Shown here one piece after another: positions 7,837 to 15,475 of a DNA stretch of 64,000 bases (the first letter of the stretch is position 1; the number at the start of each line of letters is the position of its first letter). Source of the DNA: Ruegeria arenilitoris (GTDB lineage: Bacteria > Pseudomonadota > Alphaproteobacteria > Rhodobacterales > Rhodobacteraceae). The position numbers and the translations under genes were made by a program. The stretch lies in contig NZ_WPZQ01000004.1 of the NCBI RefSeq assembly GCF_013030265.1, forward strand, positions 62,001 to 126,000, written 5' to 3'. The notes beneath the pieces were generated by a model. The model did no database searches, was not told where the DNA came from, and saw only the letters and a program-made list of their open reading frames with translations.

Positions 7837-8954
7837 CTGCTCTGACCGGCGGTTTCCTGTATCTTGAACACCGTATCTAGGACCAGAGCGGCAGGGTCAA
7901 GGTTCACCGCCTGACCATGTCGCGCCCGCGCCGTGATCAGCGCCGCAGCTTCGGCCCATTGCCGGGCCTTTTGGGGTGAGGTGGACAGGCGAGCCAGCGT
8001 CTCTTCCTCGTTTGGGGCGGCCTCGGGAACAGGCGGGCTGCCGGTGGCTCCGGTCAGTGCCAATCTGGACAAAGCGATATCGATCAAGGTCAGAAGCAGC
8101 TCGAAGCGTTCTGCCGCACCGCGTTGGGCGGCACTTTCTGCCAGCAGCAAAGCGCGCTGCCGGTCCAGCCGGGGCAGGGTGCCCAAAATAGCTATCAGTT
8201 CGGCGTATATCTCCAATCCACCCAGATTGATCAGGCGGACAGCATCGCCAACAGAACCAGAAGCGAGCGCGGCCAGATGATCTGTCTGCGTTGGTGCTTC
8301 AGCACCGGTCTGGGTCAAGGCGGCTTGCATGTCTTCTGGCCCAAGAGGCGAAAGACGCAGTGTGCGGCAGCGCGAACGTATTGTCGGCAGTAATCGCGAT
8401 GGCTGGTGCGAGATCAGCAAAAGCGTTGTTCGGGCCGGGGGCTCTTCGAGCATTTTCAGCAGCGCATTTGCAGCACTGATGTTCATTTCATCCGCCGAAT
8501 CCACGATGACCACCCGCCGACCACCATCCGCAGATGACAGGCCAAAGAACCGACCAAGTTTACGAATGTCATCCACTACGATCTCATTCCGTAGCTTTCC
8601 CTGATCATTCAAGGATCGGGTGATCGCAGCCAAACCGGGTTCTGCGCCCGCCAGAATGCGGTGCGAAACGGGATGTTCTGAGCCGATATTCAACGACGTC
8701 ACAGGGGGAGGGGCCCCAAACAACCCATTCTCTTCTGTAGGAGGTGTCGCCAGAAGGAAACGCGCGATCCGCCAAGCAAGTGTCGCCTTACCCACACCCT
8801 TTGGGCCTGTCAGAAGCCAGCCATGATGTAACCGTTCCGAGTTAAAGGCGTCGAGAAACGCCTGTTCGGCCGCATCTTGTCCGAACAACTGCTCGGTTTC
8901 GCGCGGGTGGGGCGCGCCGGGCGCCTGATCTGGGGTTGGAATATCGTCGCTCAT
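7833..8954 (-). CDS. holB: DNA polymerase III subunit delta-prime
   Basis: A 373-residue clamp-loader subunit. The N-terminus HPRETEQLFGQDAAEQAFL leads to a P-loop-like GPKGVGKATLA. The central part has the delta-prime/gamma-type IVDSADEMNISAANALLKML, followed by EEPP and an SRC motif in RSRCRTLRLSPL. With the other clamp-loader subunits it opens and loads the beta sliding clamp at replication forks. Its stop overlaps the tatD start and its own start lies 7 bases after the tmk stop, which is the usual tmk-holB pairing. Confidence 0.92.
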   Translation of the reverse strand: MSDDIPTPDQAPGAPHPRETEQLFGQDAAEQAFLDAFNSERLHHGWLLTGPKGVGKATLAWRIARFLLATPPTEENGLFGAPPPVTSLNIGSEHPVSHRILAGAEPGLAAITRSLNDQGKLRNEIVVDDIRKLGRFFGLSSADGGRRVVIVDSADEMNISAANALLKMLEEPPARTTLLLISHQPSRLLPTIRSRCRTLRLSPLGPEDMQAALTQTGAEAPTQTDHLAALASGSVGDAVRLINLGGLEIYAELIAILGTLPRLDRQRALLLAESAAQRGAAERFELLLTLIDIALSRLALTGATGSPPVPEAAPNEEETLARLSTSPQKARQWAEAAALITARARHGQAVNLDPAALVLDTVFKIQETAGQSR

Positions 8955-8961
8955 CCGTCGT

Positions 8962-9588
8962 CTATCGCAAGGCTTGCAAGACGATTTCTGTCACATCTTG
9001 TGCAACGCTGTCCATGTCCCGGTTGCCATTCACAATCTGAAAACGTTCCGAGAATTCATCAGCCAGAGCCAGAAAACCCGCGCGCATTTGCCGTTGTAGT
9101 TCCGGACCAAAATCCTCGAACCGTTCTTCGGTACCCTGCCGTCCCTTGGCGCGAGACAGGCCGGTTTCCGGGTCCATATCGATCAATAGTGTCATATCCG
9201 GCTCTCGCCCGATCATCAGACTGTGCAATTGATCAACCAATCCACGCAGATCACCGCGTGACAGGCCTTGATACATGCGGGTGCTGTCCGCAAACCGGTC
9301 ACAGATCACAACCTTTCCCGCGTCCAAGGCAGGTTCAATCGTGCGTTCAAGATGATCGCGGCGGGCCGCGGTGAACAGCAGAATCTCTGTTTCCGCCGAC
9401 CAACGGTCAGGATCTCCCTCAAGAACCAGCCTGCGAATTTCTTCGGCCCCCGGCGAACCACCGGGTTCACGGGTCAGAACGACTTCATGGCCTGCTTTCT
9501 GCAAGCGCTCAGCCAGCAAACGTGCCTGAGTAGACTTGCCCGATCCGTCGATTCCTTCGAATGTCAGGAACAACCCCCGCCGCGTCAC
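8962..9588 (-). CDS. tmk: Thymidylate kinase
   Basis: A 208-residue kinase that phosphorylates dTMP to dTDP. It has the P-loop FEGIDGSGKSTQ near residues 9-20, the DR motif in CDRFADSTRMYQG and the LID region with RAKGRQGTEERFEDFG. Length and motif order match bacterial Tmk. Its start overlaps the stop of the carboxypeptidase gene by four bases, and holB follows after 7 bases, so expression as one mRNA is likely. Confidence 0.95.
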   Translation of the reverse strand: MTRRGLFLTFEGIDGSGKSTQARLLAERLQKAGHEVVLTREPGGSPGAEEIRRLVLEGDPDRWSAETEILLFTAARRDHLERTIEPALDAGKVVICDRFADSTRMYQGLSRGDLRGLVDQLHSLMIGREPDMTLLIDMDPETGLSRAKGRQGTEERFEDFGPELQRQMRAGFLALADEFSERFQIVNGNRDMDSVAQDVTEIVLQALR

Positions 9589-10751
9589 ATCGACTCCAGC
9601 GGGATATTGATAACGTCTTTGAGTACTATGCCACCCACCGTCATCAGGCGTACGACAAATCCACCCTGCGGCACGTCCTGTGCTGCGACCAATGGCCGAC
9701 GAATCTCTGGCAAACCTTCGGGCTTGATCACCAGTTCAGCCAATTGCTGCCCTTTGGCGACAGGGGCGTTGATGGGACCTTCATAAACAACTTCGGCCTC
9801 TACATTCTGATCGCTCAGAACGGGGAACAATACGCTCAGATCCTCTTCCGGAACCAGACCAACGGTTTTCTGAGCGCCCATCCACAGCTTGGCCTCTGCT
9901 ATGGGCGTGTCGGCTTGGGCAACTGTCCTCTCGACAAAATTTCGAAACGACCAGTTAACCACGGCCTCAGCCTCCTCTGCGCGACGGGCTGTGCTGTCCA
10001 GGCCAGAAAGAACGAAAACTACCCTGCGATCCCCTTGTTTGGCAGACCCGACGAGGCCATAGCCTGCCTCCTGCGTGTGTCCAGTTTTCAGGCCATCAGC
10101 GCCGATATCCAGTTTCAGCAAGGGGTTTCGGTTGCGTGCGTTCGATGGGGCCCGACCGTCGAACTCGAAAATCTCTTCGGAAAACAGCGGGTAGTATTCG
10201 GGGAAATCCGAAATCAGTCGATCCGCAAGAACAGCCAGATCATGCACGGACATCATGTGCCCAGCCGCTGGCCATCCATTCGAGTTAGCAAAGTTTGAGT
10301 TATCCATGCCCATTTGCTTGGCGCGTTGGGTCATATAGCGGGCAAACCCTGCTTCGGTTCCATCGGGACTGAGCGCTTCGGCGATCACAACGCAGGCGTC
10401 ATTGCCGGACAGAACGATAATGCCGCGCAAAAGATCTTCGACCCGGACTCGATCTTGCGTATTCAGGAACATGGTCGAGCCACCATAGCTCATGGCGTGC
10501 TCAGACACTGGCAGAGTTTCATCCAGAGTTAGACGACCATCTCGCAACGCTTCGAAAGCCACATATAGCGTCATCAGTTTTGACATGGACGCCGGGGGCA
10601 GGGGCTGATCCGCATCCTTGGACAGCAGTACGGTGCCAGTCTTCTGGTCCATGACATAGGCAGCACGCGCTGTGGTGTCGAACGCTTGTACCGGAAGGGC
10701 CATAAGGGCCAACCCAAAAGCCAGAGCAGTTGATCGTAATGAGGAAAGCAT
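9585..10751 (-). CDS. D-alanyl-D-alanine carboxypeptidase (PBP5-type)
   Basis: A 388-residue exported penicillin-binding protein that trims the terminal D-alanine from peptidoglycan stem peptides. A signal peptide (MLSSLRSTALAFGLALMALPVQA) is followed by the serine peptidase S11 triad of motifs: SMSK (nucleophile), SGND and KTGHT. The C-terminal beta-rich domain is PBP5-like. The start at 10751 was chosen because AGGAAGG lies 9 bases upstream; a nearer ATG at 10760 is fused to that site and the longest frame adds a non-homologous head overlapping the upstream gene. Fifteen bases separate it from the SPOR lipoprotein gene. Confidence 0.92.
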   Translation of the reverse strand: MLSSLRSTALAFGLALMALPVQAFDTTARAAYVMDQKTGTVLLSKDADQPLPPASMSKLMTLYVAFEALRDGRLTLDETLPVSEHAMSYGGSTMFLNTQDRVRVEDLLRGIIVLSGNDACVVIAEALSPDGTEAGFARYMTQRAKQMGMDNSNFANSNGWPAAGHMMSVHDLAVLADRLISDFPEYYPLFSEEIFEFDGRAPSNARNRNPLLKLDIGADGLKTGHTQEAGYGLVGSAKQGDRRVVFVLSGLDSTARRAEEAEAVVNWSFRNFVERTVAQADTPIAEAKLWMGAQKTVGLVPEEDLSVLFPVLSDQNVEAEVVYEGPINAPVAKGQQLAELVIKPEGLPEIRRPLVAAQDVPQGGFVVRLMTVGGIVLKDVINIPLESM

Positions 10752-10765
10752 ATGGAGCATCCTTC

Positions 10766-11938
10766 CTAGTTTTTCACCGTGAAGGCATCGGCAAAACCGA
10801 GATCTTTCACATCGCCGAGGATCGCCTTTCGCTCGGCTCTTGTCATGGCTGGGCCGACCAGCACACGCCAAACGGGTTTATCCCCCGATTTTAGCTCACG
10901 CACTTCGGCAAGCATACCATTGCTGCGAATCTTGTCGGCTGCACTGTTCGCATTGGCCTCGATTCCGAAGGTGCCAACCTGAATATAGGGTTTGGTCAGG
11001 GCTGATGTGCCCGAGGTACTGGCTGCAGCCGGAGTTGGCTCGGATGCTTCAATTGCGGCTGCGGCGCCTGCGATCGGGTCCAGTGGGGTTTCAGTGATTT
11101 CGTTTGGTTTCTTTTTCTGCCACCATTTCCGCTTTGCGGGTTTTTCAGGCGGCGGTGCAACAGGGGCATCTGACAGAGCGGCCGTTGGAGATGCGGTTTC
11201 TGCAATGGCTTCCGCCGCTTCGGCAGCAGTATCCCCTGAAGCTGCATTCCCTGAAGCTGCCACGGCAGCAGCTCCGGCTGCTGCCCCAGCAGCGACGGCG
11301 CCCGTGTTTTCAGGCTCTTTCTTTTGCCACCATTTACGTTTGGCTGGCTTTTCGGCGGCTTCTACTGGTGTTTCCGAAGTCGCGTCTGCAGCTGTTGCCG
11401 CGGTTTCCTCGCCTGTGGTCTCTTTCTCTTCAGTTTCGGCGGGTGCAGGCGGCGGTGTCGGTTCGGTTTCCTCACGGCGCAGCGCCACAACTTGCAAGCG
11501 CGTCGGCGACCCTGCCAGCATTCCCAACTCACTCGCGGCCGCAGATGAAACCTGAAGCACAGGTCCGGGCAGATCCCGTTCTCTGCGGAACAACGCACCT
11601 GTCACCTTTTTGTTGTTGGCCGTATTTTTGATCAGAACACGTTCGGGCTGTTTCGCGTCGGGGTGCGCAACCCAGATACCACCCAGTGATGGGCGTCCAT
11701 CCCAAAGTCCTGCTTCGGTTGTTTGAAAAACATCGGGTGCTTCGACATCGCGTTGTGGACCACTCGGAACCGGTAGCAATTCGACGGTACCGTCGTTTGC
11801 CTGCGCCTCATCGGATTCCGGATCGGTTGAAGTATTTCCAGGAATCAACGCCTCGTCACACGCAGTTAAAGCCGTCAACGTCACTGCCAGAACCGCTAGC
11901 CGATGCGGCCCAAAGCGTGTCCCTGTCGCTCGCTTCAT
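10766..11938 (-). CDS. SPOR-domain lipoprotein with duplicated basic motif
   Basis: A 390-residue predicted lipoprotein. The N-terminus has a signal ending LTALTACDE, a lipobox with Cys27 for lipid attachment. An N-terminal RlpA-like or unknown domain (about 60-150) is followed by a low-complexity Ala/Glu/Thr/Pro linker. This contains two copies of KPAKRKWWQKK about 80 residues apart. The C-terminus (about 315-390) is a SPOR domain, PYIQVGTFGIEANANSAA onward, which binds denuded glycan strands at division sites. It heads the run carboxypeptidase-tmk-holB-tatD-metallo-hydrolase, so it probably links septal peptidoglycan with carboxypeptidase action. The role of the repeated tryptophan/lysine motif is unknown. 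Confidence 0.82.
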   Translation of the reverse strand: MKRATGTRFGPHRLAVLAVTLTALTACDEALIPGNTSTDPESDEAQANDGTVELLPVPSGPQRDVEAPDVFQTTEAGLWDGRPSLGGIWVAHPDAKQPERVLIKNTANNKKVTGALFRRERDLPGPVLQVSSAAASELGMLAGSPTRLQVVALRREETEPTPPPAPAETEEKETTGEETAATAADATSETPVEAAEKPAKRKWWQKKEPENTGAVAAGAAAGAAAVAASGNAASGDTAAEAAEAIAETASPTAALSDAPVAPPPEKPAKRKWWQKKKPNEITETPLDPIAGAAAAIEASEPTPAAASTSGTSALTKPYIQVGTFGIEANANSAADKIRSNGMLAEVRELKSGDKPVWRVLVGPAMTRAERKAILGDVKDLGFADAFTVKN

Positions 11939-12140
11939 TTTGTCATCCCTTGCCTGAAAGGGCTGTGTTCACCCAGCCCCAACCGCTGATCGACTGGTTC
12001 TTGTGCCAGTCTCTTGCGGCCTTTCGCCGGGATCATAACGCGGGTACTGTGGCATGGAAAGACCGCTGCTCGGGCTTCGGCAAAAATTCCCTCTTTTGAC
12101 TTGCCACCGTTTCAACTTGGCCTTAGACCCTGCCCGCAGC

Positions 12141-12230
12141 GGGGAGGTGGCAGAGTGGTCGAATGCGGCGGTCTTGAAAACCGTTGGGCGTGAGAGCGTC
12201 CCCAGGGTTCGAATCCCTGTCTCCCCGCCA
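12141..12230 (+). tRNA. tRNA-Ser(UGA)
   Basis: A 90-base serine tRNA with encoded CCA. The acceptor stem GGGGAGG pairs with TCTCCCC before discriminator G and CCA (12228-12230). The anticodon loop CTTGAAA gives anticodon UGA, and the GGTTCGAAT T-loop and a long variable arm typical of tRNA-Ser are present. It is divergent from the SPOR lipoprotein gene. Such genes are frequent integration sites, but no integrase or repeated tRNA end was seen nearby. Confidence 0.97.
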
Positions 12231-12608
12231 TAAGAATTAGGCGAAGCTTACGACCACAGTTAGCCACCAAGACGCTCGATATTGGCGTTTCTTCCGATAA
12301 ATTGTCCCAAGACCACCTCCTGTTCCTGTTTCGCGCTCTCAGGATCTGGACTTGCTTCGCGAATCGTTTGTGATTTGCGTGCTTGGAACACAACCATCGC
12401 GATCCTAGATTTTTCTCGTGTTTTCCGGCAAAATAACCGGCGCTGCCGACCAAGAATAATAAACTGACGATTCAGAATGAGCAGGATGTGAGACACTCAC
12501 ATCTTCGCCGTATCGACGGATGCGCCCCTGGTTTTTAGGGAGCGGCGAAGTCCGCGACTCAGAATGGGCCAGATTTGTGAGTTTTTAAGAATTTATAGCG
12601 AGTGGGAA
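12231..12608. other. Intergenic stretch after tRNA-Ser, no supported gene
   Basis: The 378 bases between tRNA-Ser and the AAA-protein gene hold only short frames on both strands without a convincing ribosome site, motif or family resemblance. No integrase fragment, repeat of the tRNA 3' end or clear terminator was recognised. It probably contains the promoter of the AAA-protein gene. Confidence 0.4.
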
Positions 12609-14357
12609 ATGGAAGGCACCAAGGGGCAACCCGAACTACCTTTAGGCGCGAAGTCCGGGCCAGAGAACTCCGCGAAGATTTATTGGAGCCAAGTTCATAA
12701 ACTAGCGTTCGAACGACTGCGTTTTGCAGCGACGAGCCGCGCACCGCTAACGATTCTTGGGGGGCGCTCCGGAACAGGGCGGACCCGGCTGGTTCAAGAA
12801 TTGATCGCGGCAAAAACCCCCGGCTTCACAATCGCAGCAATTCTCGATCCTCGACACCTCACGGGTGACGTGCACTCGGACGCGTTGTTGGCTTTTGACC
12901 CCAAGCGAACTCGCTCCGATGATATTGAAAGCAATCAAAACGAATTAACGAGTCTTTTGGGCTCGCTTCATGCAGCACAGAGATTTCCGGTTTTGGTTGT
13001 AGACGATGCTGACCAATTAACTGACACATATCTCGGTAATTTGTGTTCGCTGTGCGACGAAAGCGCGGGCACACGACCCAAGTTGAAGCTCGTCCTCGTT
13101 GGGAGCACCAATCTAGCTGATATTTTGTCGAACACACAGCCAGATCTCACCGGTCCTGCATTTATGCTGGAGGTGATGAGCGAAGAAGATGTGGGAGGAT
13201 ATGCGCGGGCAAATCTGGTTGCGCTTGGTTTCAGCGATCTCGGCCTTACGGACGACGCTGTGAGAGAGATGTTTCTGCAGACGAACGGTATACCTGCCAA
13301 AATAAATATTATCTGCGATGGAATTCGCCATTTTATGGATGAGAGAAATCTGACCGAAATAGATCGCGAGAGCATTCGCAAAATTGCTGCCGATATCAGA
13401 AGCAATAAGCCCGAAAAACTGGTCGAGGATGAACCTCCATCGAACGGGTTGAGCCCATTGGCGCCCGCGGGCTTAGGTGCACAAGCCATTGCTCACCATG
13501 CTGGAACTGATGCGCAGTTCTCAACTAAGGCAGGTTTTTCCCAACCTCATGACACACAGGGGATCACAAGTTTTTTTGGCCGAAACACAGCAGTTGTGAC
13601 CGGTCTGCTAGGGTTGGCGACGGTTACGACCGCAGCATATCTGTTGATGTCAGCAAGCGGCTTTGATGAGTATCGGTCGTCATTGATCGGAGAGAGCGAA
13701 GCAACCCCGCAGAATCTTCCGGGAATCAATCCCGCTGGCAATAGTGTTGAGGTCGGTGGAGATATTCAGAAGGCTATCGAGGCCCAAGCACGTGTCACAA
13801 GACTGTCGGATGTAATAGCTGAGGTCGATCCCAGCGCCAGCGGCCTGTATCAAGCCGCGCTCCGGCTGGCGGGAACTGACGCCGATGCTGCGGTCGCTAG
13901 CTATGCCCGAGCGGCATTAGCCGGGCATGATAGGTCCGCTTATTATCTTGGCCAGATTTACGAAACGGGTGAAGGCGTGCCTGTGGACCTTGCGTTGGCC
14001 AGGGCTTGGTACAAGATGGCTGCCCCGGAAATAGGTGGCGCTGTCGATCGGCTCAACGATCTGCACTCAAACTACGAGAGTGGAGCGTTGACAGAACCAA
14101 CGCAGCTTTTTTCGAACTTGTCGGCCGACGGAGTTGCTGAATTTGTCTGGACAAGTGGGGAGGGGGCGGATCCGTCTGCCTACCGTATCGAGGTCGCCTC
14201 GCCAGAAGGAAGCGTGATCCTCGACGTGCCAGATTTAGAGCTATCAGCGGTGCGATTGATGGTACCGACGGATGCGCAGCAATGGCGTGTTGCCGCGATT
14301 GATGAAATTGGCGGGCAAGAAGCGGTATCGCCTTGGGTAGACATCAGTACGAACTAG
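12609..14357 (+). CDS. Membrane ExeA-like AAA ATPase with Sel1-like repeat
   Basis: A 582-residue protein. The cytoplasmic first half is an ExeA/MalK-less AAA fold: a P-loop GGRSGTGRT at about 51-59 in which the usual Walker A lysine is arginine, a Walker B LVVDDAD at about 129-135 and a sensor-like LVGSTN. A linker, one transmembrane segment (about 327-349) and an extracytoplasmic half follow. That half holds a Sel1-like repeat (AYYLGQIYETGEGVPVDLALA) and a C-terminal beta-rich domain. ExeA proteins couple ATP use to peptidoglycan remodelling for secretin assembly; whether this one hydrolyses ATP is doubtful given the Arg. The start is uncertain: 12609 has a GAGTGGGA upstream, 12564 is an in-frame alternative. 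Confidence 0.72.
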   Translation: MEGTKGQPELPLGAKSGPENSAKIYWSQVHKLAFERLRFAATSRAPLTILGGRSGTGRTRLVQELIAAKTPGFTIAAILDPRHLTGDVHSDALLAFDPKRTRSDDIESNQNELTSLLGSLHAAQRFPVLVVDDADQLTDTYLGNLCSLCDESAGTRPKLKLVLVGSTNLADILSNTQPDLTGPAFMLEVMSEEDVGGYARANLVALGFSDLGLTDDAVREMFLQTNGIPAKINIICDGIRHFMDERNLTEIDRESIRKIAADIRSNKPEKLVEDEPPSNGLSPLAPAGLGAQAIAHHAGTDAQFSTKAGFSQPHDTQGITSFFGRNTAVVTGLLGLATVTTAAYLLMSASGFDEYRSSLIGESEATPQNLPGINPAGNSVEVGGDIQKAIEAQARVTRLSDVIAEVDPSASGLYQAALRLAGTDADAAVASYARAALAGHDRSAYYLGQIYETGEGVPVDLALARAWYKMAAPEIGGAVDRLNDLHSNYESGALTEPTQLFSNLSADGVAEFVWTSGEGADPSAYRIEVASPEGSVILDVPDLELSAVRLMVPTDAQQWRVAAIDEIGGQEAVSPWVDISTN

Positions 14358-14390
14358 GCGCTACCGCTTTGCCGAACCTTTCTCGATTGA

Positions 14391-15446
14391 TCAACAGCCG
14401 ATTACGGCGCAAATTCTGTTGCGATAAGCGGTGTTTGCCTCGCTTTCGATACTGGGCTGCCCCGACGACACGACGGGACCGCAGGCAAGTTCGTAGTCTT
14501 CGCTAAGCCCCAGATTGACGCATTCCGAAATGTTCCAGCCCGGCGGTATGTCATTCAGGTCCACGTCATTCCATTTCGGATGGCCGGATTGCTGCAGTGT
14601 CTGGAACTCTTTTGCAATCAGATGGGCCACATCCGCGACCGCTTTGCAGCTTTCCTGATGGTAAGAGTTACGCGCGCGATCGTATTCGTATGTCATCAAA
14701 ACGGCCTTTACCGCGACCACGTCGATGGTTTCGGTTTGGAACGGGTAGGTACCAGCCTCGATCTTTGACGGAGTGTAAACCGCTGCCAAAGTAGGATCCG
14801 TGACCGACAGAAGATGCAGCTTTTCAGGGTCGATCTGATCGGTTTGAAAAATCTTGGTGGGCGCCCCGGCAACGTAGAAGAACGCATCGATACTACCATC
14901 AAGCAGCATCTGCAGTGACGTATCGGCATTGATGGTGAGACGCTCGGCAGGCACCACGCCAGCGAGATCCAGAACGAGTGACGCGGTCAGAAATGTTCCG
15001 CTATCCTCTACGCCAACCGCCACGCGGCGACCGTTAAGATCTGATAAGGAGTTGATGTCACGCTTAGCAAGAATATGAACTTCCTCGTTATACAGCGGGA
15101 AGGCAATGCGGACGCCGAAAATCGCGCGGGCGATCTCGGGGTCTTCGCTGGAATAGGTTTTCAGGTACTCCAGAACGTCGCTCTGTACGATCCCAAGCTG
15201 GGTGTGGCGGCGCTTGCGAACCCCCAAGAAATTCTCCAGCGATCCTGCACTTTCGCGGACATTGAGTTCGATCCCGCAAGCGGAAGCAAGGTCACTCATG
15301 TCGCCGCCGATCTGAATATATGTTCCTGTGGGGCCACCGGTCAGAATGTTCCGCTCAAATGCCGACGCGGATACCGGTATCGCCAGCCCCAGCACCATTG
15401 GGAACACCGTTCTGGTGAGGACATTAACCAGTTTGAATAAATTCAT
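14391..15446 (-). CDS. TAXI-family TRAP-type solute-binding protein
   Basis: A 351-residue exported binding protein. After a signal peptide ending ISVSASA-like (IPVSASAFE), the mature protein opens ILTGGPTGTYIQIGG, the characteristic TAXI start, and keeps the LGIVQSDV and GRRVAVGVEDSG segments. Such proteins usually deliver substrates to a DctM-type membrane fusion subunit, but no TRAP membrane gene is nearby, so it is an orphan. The C-terminal tail is longer than usual and has paired cysteines (ICAVIGC). The start at 15446 has a strong GAGGGAGGG 4 bases upstream. It lies 29 bases after the coiled-coil gene and is probably co-transcribed with it. Confidence 0.85.
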   Translation of the reverse strand: MNLFKLVNVLTRTVFPMVLGLAIPVSASAFERNILTGGPTGTYIQIGGDMSDLASACGIELNVRESAGSLENFLGVRKRRHTQLGIVQSDVLEYLKTYSSEDPEIARAIFGVRIAFPLYNEEVHILAKRDINSLSDLNGRRVAVGVEDSGTFLTASLVLDLAGVVPAERLTINADTSLQMLLDGSIDAFFYVAGAPTKIFQTDQIDPEKLHLLSVTDPTLAAVYTPSKIEAGTYPFQTETIDVVAVKAVLMTYEYDRARNSYHQESCKAVADVAHLIAKEFQTLQQSGHPKWNDVDLNDIPPGWNISECVNLGLSEDYELACGPVVSSGQPSIESEANTAYRNRICAVIGC

Positions 15447-15475
15447 CTTACCCTCCCTCGAAAATAACAAAAAAA

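Noticed and set aside
12112..12496. Short - strand frames overlapping and following tRNA-Ser
   Set aside because: They run through the tRNA or into the gap without a ribosome site or recognisable protein pattern.
12141..12608. tRNA-Ser as attachment site of an integrated element
   Set aside because: No integrase gene, no repeat of the tRNA 3' end and no change in gene style was seen downstream.
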